From CAYPHJ01 sp964410485 (GTDB lineage: Bacteria; Desulfobacterota; Binatia; UBA9968): DNA of 30,315 bases. Of the stretch, positions 21,753 through 27,691 are shown one piece after another. The stretch is taken from assembly GCA_964410485.1 (NCBI GenBank), contig CAYPHJ010000055.1, positions 1 to 30,315 on the forward strand. Reading direction: 5' to 3'. The position numbers and the translations under genes were made by a program. The number at the start of each line of letters is the position of its first letter. The first letter of the stretch is position 1. The notes under the pieces are model-generated. The model was not told the origin of the DNA. It worked only from the letters and a program-made list of their open reading frames with translations, and searched no databases.

Positions 21753-22579
21753 TACTTGGATTTTCTCCCCTTCACAATATATTTGTCCGAAGCACGGTTT
21801 TTTCTTGTCTTGTAGCCTTTAGTGGGCTTCCCCCAGGGCGTCATCGGATGATTCCCCTTAGAGCGTCCTTCTCCGCCCCCATGCGGATGGTCCACCGGAT
21901 TCTTTGCAATACCCCGCGTAACAGGTCTCCGTCCAAGCCAGCGCATTCGACCGGCCTTACCCCAGGATATATTCTCTTGATCGGCGTTACCCACCTGGCC
22001 TACTGTGGCCCGACATTCCGCCAATACATAACGCAGCTCCCCCGAGGGAAGCTTCAAAAGCGCCTGTGTGCCTTCTTTGGCCATGAGTTGTGCCCCGCCG
22101 CCGGCGCTGCGCGCGAGTTGGCCACCCTTGCCGATTTTCATCTCGATGTTGTGAACCACCGTCCCCACGGGAATAAATTTAAGCGGTAAGGAGTTGCCCG
22201 GCTGGATGTCAACATTTTCCTCGCCGGCAATCACGGAATCGCCGACTGTTAGCCGCTCCGGAGCGAGAATGTAGCGCCGTTCACCGTCCGCATAACAAAG
22301 AAGCGCGATGCGCGCCGACCGGTTGGGATCGTATTCGATGGCCTCGACTTTGGCCGGAATGTTTCTTTTGTTGCGCTTAAAGTCTATCATTCGATATAAA
22401 CGCTTGTGCCCGCCGCCGCGGTGATCCGCCGTGATTCGTCCCGTGTTGTTCCGTCCACCGCTATGCTTCAAAGATCTACGTAAACCCTTTTCAGGCTTTT
22501 TCTTCGTGGTCTCCTCAAATGTGAGCCCGGTGCGGAAGCGTATTCCTGCAGACGTAGGCTGATACGTTTTGATAGGCAT
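21752..22579 (-). CDS. rplB: 50S ribosomal protein L2 (uL2)
   Basis: Large-subunit protein needed for peptidyl transfer and subunit joining. The 275-residue protein has the OB and SH3-like domains (GRNNTGRITADHRGGGHKRLYRMIDFKRNK, TVVHNIEMKIGKGGQLARSAGG) and the C-terminal signature AKNPVDHPHGGGEGRSKGNH with the conserved histidine next to the peptidyl-transferase centre. Everything expected is present. It follows rplW by 12 bp. Confidence 0.98.
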   Translation of the reverse strand: MPIKTYQPTSAGIRFRTGLTFEETTKKKPEKGLRRSLKHSGGRNNTGRITADHRGGGHKRLYRMIDFKRNKRNIPAKVEAIEYDPNRSARIALLCYADGERRYILAPERLTVGDSVIAGEENVDIQPGNSLPLKFIPVGTVVHNIEMKIGKGGQLARSAGGGAQLMAKEGTQALLKLPSGELRYVLAECRATVGQVGNADQENISWGKAGRMRWLGRRPVTRGIAKNPVDHPHGGGEGRSKGNHPMTPWGKPTKGYKTRKNRASDKYIVKGRKSK

Positions 22580-22591
22580 ACCCGTTTCCTT

Positions 22592-22882
22592 TTAAGCTCC
22601 ACCAAAAAAATCGATCTTATCACCCTCACGGAGCGTCACGTAAGCTTTTTTCCACTGGGCCCGCCGTCCCATGTTGCGCCCGACGCGCCTGATTTTCCCC
22701 AGGTATCGCGCCATGCGAACCTTGACAACTTTGACCTTGAACAGAGACTCCACCGCACGCTTGACCTCTACTTTATTGGCCCCCGGGTGCACCTTGAACA
22801 ACACCTGCTGGGCGGCCTCCGCGAGTAGCGAGCCCTTTTCCGAGATCAGCGGAGCCTGGATAATCTCCTGCGGTCCTTTCAT
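22592..22882 (-). CDS. rplW: 50S ribosomal protein L23 (uL23)
   Basis: Exit-tunnel protein that docks trigger factor and SRP. The 96-residue sequence contains IIQAPLISEKGSLLAEAAQQ, VLFKVHPGANKVEVKRAVESLFKVKVVKV and RRAQWKKAYVTLREGDKIDFF. The GANK segment is the usual family signature. Its ATG overlaps the rplD stop as ATGA. Confidence 0.97.
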   Translation of the reverse strand: MKGPQEIIQAPLISEKGSLLAEAAQQVLFKVHPGANKVEVKRAVESLFKVKVVKVRMARYLGKIRRVGRNMGRRAQWKKAYVTLREGDKIDFFGGA

Positions 22883-23475
22883 GCCGCTAACCTTTCCTCG
22901 ATAAGCTTCAGCGCCGGCTCGGTCAAAACGAGGTACTCGTAGCGCAACAGGTCATAAACGTTCAATCCTTCGACACGCAGCACTTTGACGCCGGGGAGGT
23001 TGCGCGCCGAACGTTCGATCTTGGTATCGGCTTGAGGAATGACGATCAAAGCGCTTTTCACCTTTAAGTCAGCCAGCACCTTGGCCATCAATTTGGTTTT
23101 CCCCTCCTCCAAATCGAGCTTGTCCAAAACGATAATTCTGGCATCCTGGTTTTTCTGACTGAGCGCCGACAGGAGAGCTTCCCGGCGCGCCTTGCGCGGC
23201 ATCCGGTAAGAATAGTCCCGCGGCTGCGGGCCAAAGATGGTTCCGCCGCCGACCCACAGAGGTGAGCGGATACTTCCAGCCCTTGCCCGGCCGGTGCCCT
23301 TCTGGCGCCATGGTTTCTTGCCGCCGCCCCGAACCAATCCTTTCGATTTAGTTGCAGCCGTCCCGGCACGGCGATTATTGAGTTGCATCACAACGGCCTG
23401 ATGCAGGAGATGCGGCCGCGTCTTGACCCCAAAAATCGCCTCGTTGAGATTGGGCTGGATAACATTGAATTCCAT
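22879..23475 (-). CDS. rplD: 50S ribosomal protein L4 (uL4)
   Basis: Tunnel-constriction protein; in E. coli it also regulates the S10 operon. The 198-residue protein has [31 protein letters not shown]-type loop sequence (here [20 protein letters not shown] then [19 protein letters not shown]) and the C-terminal [25 protein letters not shown]. It lies 4 bp after rplC. No E. coli-like leader target for L4 can lie upstream of rpsJ, because rpsJ overlaps fusA. Confidence 0.97.
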   Translation of the reverse strand: [198 protein letters not shown]

Positions 23476-23479
23476 GAAC

Positions 23480-24112
23480 CTATCCCTTGGTCGCTCGCTG
23501 GACGATCACAATCCCTCGCTTGGCGCCGGGGACAGCCCCTCTTACCAGCATCAGATTGCCCTCTGGGCGAACCTCAACGATCTCGAGATTTTGAATGGAC
23601 ACGCGCTCATTACCCCAATGCCCCGCCATCTTTTTTCCTTTGCGCACTCGACCCGGAAAAGACCGGTTGCCAATGGAGCCGCCATGACGAAAATATTCAT
23701 GGGTTCCGTGCGAGCCCGGAAACCCGCCAAACCTCCAGCGTTTGATCACCCCTGTAAACCCATGGCCTTTGGAGGTCCCGGCAACGTCGACGTGGTCTCC
23801 CGCTTGGAACAGATCGGTGACTTTTATTTCTTGCCCGACTTCATACTGCGCCGGGTCGTCAACGCGAAACTCCTTCAAAATCTCAAACCCGCCCTTGCCC
23901 GCTTTCGTCATATGACCCCGCGCGGGCTTGTTGAGCCGCTGGCTTTTCTTGCTGCCGAACCCTACTTGCAGAGCCGTGTAGCCGTCTTTGGATGGTTCCT
24001 TTTTTTGCACCACCACACAGGGCCCGGTCTCGATCACCGTAACGGGAACGACATTTCCGTCGGCATTGTAAATTTGCGTCATGCCGATTTTTCTTCCAAT
24101 GAGCCCAGTCAT
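23480..24112 (-). CDS. rplC: 50S ribosomal protein L3 (uL3)
   Basis: Primary 23S rRNA-binding protein reaching the peptidyl-transferase centre. The 210-residue protein starts MTGLIGRKIGMTQIYNADGN and contains VAGTSKGHGFTGVIKRWRFGG, GSHGTHEYFRHGGSIGNRSFPGRVRKGKKMAGHWGNERVSIQNLE (the central extension). The conserved GHWGN reads H where some lineages have Q, a common variant. It lies 30 bp after rpsJ. Confidence 0.97.
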   Translation of the reverse strand: MTGLIGRKIGMTQIYNADGNVVPVTVIETGPCVVVQKKEPSKDGYTALQVGFGSKKSQRLNKPARGHMTKAGKGGFEILKEFRVDDPAQYEVGQEIKVTDLFQAGDHVDVAGTSKGHGFTGVIKRWRFGGFPGSHGTHEYFRHGGSIGNRSFPGRVRKGKKMAGHWGNERVSIQNLEIVEVRPEGNLMLVRGAVPGAKRGIVIVQRATKG

Positions 24113-24142
24113 AAAAAATTCCCGTTTGCAGTCCGTTCCGGC

Positions 24143-24451
24143 CTATTGAAGCTTGATCTCGACATCGACGCCCGCTGCAATATCCAGCTTGCCAAGGGCG
24201 TCGATGGTTTGTTGCGTTGGTTCCAGAATATCAAGAAGCCGTTTGTGCGTCCGAATCTCGAACTGATCGCGGGATTTCTTGTCGACGTGCGGGGACCGAT
24301 TGACAGTAAAACGTTCAATTCGTGTCGGCAGGGGAATCGGCCCCGCTACCCTTCCGCCGGTACGCTTCACAGTCTCGACAATGTCACCGACCGATTGATC
24401 GAGAACTCGGTGATCATAAGCTTTGAGCCGTATCCTAATCTTCTCGTTCAT
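24143..24451 (-). CDS. rpsJ: 30S ribosomal protein S10 (uS10)
   Basis: 30S head protein; it also acts as NusE in antitermination. The 102-residue protein (KIRIRLKAYDHRVLDQSVGD, RTGGRVAGPIPLPTRIERFTVNRSPHVDKKSRDQFEIRTHKRLLDI, GVDVEIKLQ) is standard. The ATG overlaps the fusA stop as ATGA. This joins the str and S10 groups with no tuf gene and no leader region between them. Confidence 0.97.
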   Translation of the reverse strand: MNEKIRIRLKAYDHRVLDQSVGDIVETVKRTGGRVAGPIPLPTRIERFTVNRSPHVDKKSRDQFEIRTHKRLLDILEPTQQTIDALGKLDIAAGVDVEIKLQ

Positions 24452-26541
24452 AGCGCGTCCGACTTGCCATCGAATTTGGCGACTATTCCTTCAGCGACTG
24501 TTGTGGGTACAGGTTCATAATGCGAAAACTGCATTGTGTAGGTAGCCCTTCCCTGGGTCATTGATCGCAGGTCTGTGGCATAGCCAAACATTTCAGCGAG
24601 AGGAACCCGCGCCTCAATCACCTGCGCTGCCGGTCGCGCCTCCATGCCCAAGACTTTGCCGCGGCGCGAGCTGATGTCGCCAATAACTTCGCCCATGAAC
24701 TCTTCCGGAACCACCACCTCGACGGCCATGATTGGTTCGAGCAACACCGGATTGGCTTTGCGCGAGGCTTCTTTGAACGCCATGGAAGCGGCGATCTTGA
24801 AGGCGATCTCGGATGAATCCACCTCGTGATAGCTGCCGTCGAAGAGCGTCACCTTCACATCCACCATGGGATACCCTGCCAGCGCGCCATTCTCGGTCGC
24901 TTCCTTGACGCCCTTTTCCACGGCAGGAATATATTCCCGCGGAATCGTGCCGCCTTTGATTCCGTCGACAAACGCAAATCCGCTCCCCGGCGGTTGCGGC
25001 TCCACTTTGATCCAAACGTCTCCGTACTGTCCGCGTCCGCCCGTTTGACGAACAAACCTACCCTGCTGCTCGACAGCCTTACGGATGGTTTCTTTGTAGG
25101 CGACTTGCGGCTTGCCGACGTTCGCGCCGACGTTGAATTCACGCAGCAGGCGGTCAACGATAATTTCCAGATGAAGCTCGCCCATGCCGGAAATAATTGT
25201 CTGCCCCGTCTCTTCGTCCGTGCGCACCTTGAATGACGGATCTTCGGTAGCGAGCTTCTGGAGCGACAGCGCGAGTTTTTCCTGATCGGCTTTGCTCCTT
25301 GGCTCGATCGCGATCGAGATCACGGGATCCGGAAAATCAATCGACTCCAATATGATCGGGCGGTTCTCGTCGCACAGCGTATCGCCGGTGCTCGCGGTTT
25401 TCAGGCCGACCGCGGCCGCAATGTCGCCGGCGTAGACCTCCTTGATTTCCTCCCGCTTGTTGGCGTGCATTTTGAGCAAGCGACCGATGCGCTCTCGCTT
25501 CGCCCGCGTTGAATTGTACACGCTCGATCCGGCAGCCAGCGCTCCCGAATAAACTCGAAAAAAGGTCAACGTGCCAACGAAGGGATCGGTCATAATCTTG
25601 AATGCCAGCGCCGAAAACGGAGCATCGTCCTTGGCCGGACGTTCCGCCGGTGCTTGCGTGATGGCGTCCACGCCGGTCACGGGCGGGATATCAAGCGGCG
25701 AAGGCAGGTAGTCGACGACGGCATCGAGGAGCGGCTGCACACCTTTGTTGCGAAATGCTGAGCCGCAAAGGACTGGCACGATACTCAGCGAAAGAGACGC
25801 GGCACGGATGGCTTTGCGCAATTCGGCTTCACCGACGTCCTTGCCTTCGAGATACTTTTCCATGATGCTTTCATCCGTATCGGCCACCGCCTCTAGAATC
25901 TTCTCGCGATATTCATCCGCCTGGTCTGCCATCGTCGCAGGAATCGCCTCATCGTGAAACTTGGCTCCCAGGCTCTCTTCTTCCCAAACCACGGCTTTCA
26001 TGCGCACCAAGTCAATGACGCCGACGAACTTCTCCTCAGCTCCGATCGGCAACTGCAGCATGACGGGCCGCGCCCCCAGTCGCTCCTGGATCATTTGAAC
26101 GACACGGAAATAATCCGCGCCGACGCGATCCATCTTATTGACAAAAGCGATTCGCGGCACCCGGTATTTGTCTGCTTGACGCCAAACGGTTTCGGTCTGA
26201 GGCTCCACGCCGCCGACCGAGCAAAACACCGCCACCGCGCCGTCCAGCACGCGCAACGACCGTTCGACTTCGATTGTAAAATCCACGTGACCCGGAGTGT
26301 CGATGATATTCACGCGATGGTCGCGCCAGAGGCATGTCGTAGCGGCGGAGGTAATCGTGATCCCCCGCTCCTGCTCCTGGACCATCCAGTCCATCGTTGC
26401 GGTGCCCTCGTGGACCTCGCCAATCTTGTAGTTGATCCCCGTGTAGTAAAGAATTCGCTCGGTCGTAGTCGTCTTACCGGCATCGATGTGGGCCATGATG
26501 CCGATATTACGGGTTCTCTCCAATGAAACGGTTCTTGCCAT
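24448..26541 (-). CDS. fusA: Elongation factor G
   Basis: Translocation GTPase of about 697 residues. The GTPase motifs are intact: G1 AHIDAGKTTTTER, G3 DTPGHVDF with the catalytic-site His, and G4 NKMD. Domains II to V follow (TDPFVGTLTFFRVYSG; SGMGELHLEIIVDRL; VEVVVPEEFMGEVIGDISSRRG; ATDLRSMTQGRATYTMQF). Its position after rpsG and the full-length sequence identify it as the main EF-G. The ATG at 26541 gives the standard MARTVSLERTRNIGI start. The in-frame ATG at 26625 would run translation through the hairpin upstream. Confidence 0.98.
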   Translation of the reverse strand: MARTVSLERTRNIGIMAHIDAGKTTTTERILYYTGINYKIGEVHEGTATMDWMVQEQERGITITSAATTCLWRDHRVNIIDTPGHVDFTIEVERSLRVLDGAVAVFCSVGGVEPQTETVWRQADKYRVPRIAFVNKMDRVGADYFRVVQMIQERLGARPVMLQLPIGAEEKFVGVIDLVRMKAVVWEEESLGAKFHDEAIPATMADQADEYREKILEAVADTDESIMEKYLEGKDVGEAELRKAIRAASLSLSIVPVLCGSAFRNKGVQPLLDAVVDYLPSPLDIPPVTGVDAITQAPAERPAKDDAPFSALAFKIMTDPFVGTLTFFRVYSGALAAGSSVYNSTRAKRERIGRLLKMHANKREEIKEVYAGDIAAAVGLKTASTGDTLCDENRPIILESIDFPDPVISIAIEPRSKADQEKLALSLQKLATEDPSFKVRTDEETGQTIISGMGELHLEIIVDRLLREFNVGANVGKPQVAYKETIRKAVEQQGRFVRQTGGRGQYGDVWIKVEPQPPGSGFAFVDGIKGGTIPREYIPAVEKGVKEATENGALAGYPMVDVKVTLFDGSYHEVDSSEIAFKIAASMAFKEASRKANPVLLEPIMAVEVVVPEEFMGEVIGDISSRRGKVLGMEARPAAQVIEARVPLAEMFGYATDLRSMTQGRATYTMQFSHYEPVPTTVAEGIVAKFDGKSDAL

Positions 26542-26562
26542 CGTCTTTTGATCGCGGCTCGG

Positions 26563-26597
26563 AAAAAAAGGAGGCGGTTCAACCGCCTCCTTTTTCC
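26563..26597 (-). terminator. Intrinsic-terminator-like hairpin between rpsG and fusA
   Basis: A perfect 15-bp inverted repeat, AAAAAGGAGGCGGTT (26565-26579) and AACCGCCTCCTTTTT (26581-26595), with a single central base. On the minus strand the stem is followed by seven T residues (plus-strand A-run 26563-26569); on the plus strand by five. It lies about 22 bp after the rpsG stop and about 22 bp before the fusA ATG. Its shape is a bidirectional terminator, yet genes continue in the same direction, so partial termination or mRNA 3'-end protection is likely. Confidence 0.75.
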
Positions 26598-26618
26598 GGG
26601 CCCATTTAAAAGCTTCCC

Positions 26619-27089
26619 CTACCATCGGTAATGTGCAAAGGCGCGATTCGCCTCAGCCATCCGATGAGTATCTTCCTTTTTTTTGATCGCCGTGCCGCGG
26701 TTGTTGGCGGCATCGAGCATTTCAGCCGCGAGTTTTTCCTCCATCGATTTTTCCGCGCGATCCCGCGCCGCCTGGATCAGCCAGCGCATACTGAGCGATA
26801 GGCGCCGTTGCGGCCTGACCTCAACCGGCACCTGGTACGTCGCACCCCCGACGCGGCGAGAACGCACTTCGACCGCCGGTCGAGTATTTTCGATGGCTCG
26901 CTTGAACACCGCGAGCGCATCCTCCTTCGACTTGGCCGCCACAATATCGAGCGAGCGGTAGAAAATCGACTCGGCAATGCTCTTCTTGCCCCGGCTCATG
27001 ATCGTGTTGACAAACTTGGCCACAAGCTTGTCCCCATACTTTGGATCCGGTAACACTTCTCTCTTTCTTACTTCACCTTTACGCGGCAT
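26619..27089 (-). CDS. rpsG: 30S ribosomal protein S7 (uS7)
   Basis: Head assembly protein, binding near the E and P sites. From the ATG at 27089 it is 156 residues, the classic length: MPRKGEVRKREVLPDPKYGD, NTIMSRGKKSIAESIFYRSL, VEVRSRRVGGATYQVPVEVR, and the C-terminal KKKEDTHRMAEANRAFAHYRW. An open frame extends upstream antisense-like into rpsL and is not coding. It follows rpsL by 5 bp and is followed by the hairpin before fusA. Confidence 0.97.
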   Translation of the reverse strand: MPRKGEVRKREVLPDPKYGDKLVAKFVNTIMSRGKKSIAESIFYRSLDIVAAKSKEDALAVFKRAIENTRPAVEVRSRRVGGATYQVPVEVRPQRRLSLSMRWLIQAARDRAEKSMEEKLAAEMLDAANNRGTAIKKKEDTHRMAEANRAFAHYRW

Positions 27090-27094
27090 GGTAT

Positions 27095-27466
27095 TTACTT
27101 CGGTTTTTTCGCCCCATATTTCGACCGGCCCTGGCGCCTTTCTTGAACGCCGATCGAATCGAGGGTCCCGCGCACGATGTGATAGCGCACGCCAGGCAAA
27201 TCTTTGACGCGCCCGCCACGGATCAGCACCACGGAGTGTTCCTGCAGGTTGTGTCCAACGCCCGGAATGTAAGAGGTGACTTCGATTCCGTTTGTAAGTC
27301 GAACACGCGCGACCTTGCGCAGAGCCGAATTCGGCTTTTTCGGTGTGGAAGTATACACGCGAGTGCACACGCCGCGTTTCTGCGGGCATCCCTGTAGCGC
27401 CGGCGCCGTATTTTTGCGGCGCTGCTTTTCTCTACTTTCACGCACGAGTTGGTTTATTGTCGGCAT
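27095..27466 (-). CDS. rpsL: 30S ribosomal protein S12 (uS12)
   Basis: Decoding-centre protein. The 123-residue sequence carries PALQGCPQKRGVCTRVYTST, PKKPNSALRKVARVRLTNG and RGGRVKDLPGVRYHIVRGTLD. Lys43 and Lys88 (counting Met as 1) are the wild-type residues at the sites of classical streptomycin-resistance substitutions, and the aspartate after Lys88 is the one methylthiolated in other bacteria. It is the first gene of the str group, downstream of a 225-bp spacer behind rpoC. Confidence 0.98.
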   Translation of the reverse strand: MPTINQLVRESREKQRRKNTAPALQGCPQKRGVCTRVYTSTPKKPNSALRKVARVRLTNGIEVTSYIPGVGHNLQEHSVVLIRGGRVKDLPGVRYHIVRGTLDSIGVQERRQGRSKYGAKKPK

Positions 27467-27691
27467 TCGATCATCCAGCTACGCCCTCTCTTAGAAAGCC
27501 CCGAAATACGTTCAATGCAAAACCTTTTAACTAACAAAATACGCCTCTGATGTCAAAGCTCCCCGGCATACCGGTAGTCTCCTAATCCCAGTCGTCCGCT
27601 CCATCAATTCACTTCGCAGGCCGCTTCAACCCACAGGGCTGTTGCCTCCACTCTGCAGGGCTCGCCTCTCGTCCACCGTGCATAATTCGGA
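27467..27691. other. 225-bp rpoC-rpsL spacer, G-rich and probably structured
   Basis: No known gene or RNA family recognised. The rpoC-proximal half on the minus strand is purine- and G-rich, with two AGCCCTG repeats about 15 nt apart and a CCGG-TATG-CCGG mini-hairpin (plus-strand 27563-27574). A 24-codon frame (27683-27609, MHGGREASPAEWRQQPCGLK...) starts just after the rpoC stop but has no Shine-Dalgarno that I trust. The rpsL-proximal half is AT-rich and holds the possible promoter. Confidence 0.5.
27528..27556 (-). promoter_or_regulatory. Possible promoter for the rpsL-led array
   Basis: A perfect TTGACA (27556-27551) is followed after 17 bp by TAGTTA (27533-27528), a poor -10. It lies 62 bp upstream of the rpsL ATG. 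The location is where a str-operon promoter would be expected; the weak -10 lowers confidence. Confidence 0.4.

Noticed and set aside
23423..24520. 365-codon plus-strand open frame
   Set aside because: Antisense across rplC, rpsJ and the end of fusA, all of which are canonical; no motif or ribosome-binding site supports it.
27609..27683. 24-codon leader-peptide-like frame after rpoC
   Set aside because: The frame is short, with no convincing Shine-Dalgarno, and the same frame simply continues upstream through antiphase rpoC sequence. Kept only as a remark on the spacer.
27467..27691. Group II intron or retroelement remnant in the rpoC-rpsL spacer
   Set aside because: The G-rich half looked superficially intron-like, but I see no domain V, no intron boundary motif and no reverse-transcriptase sequence.
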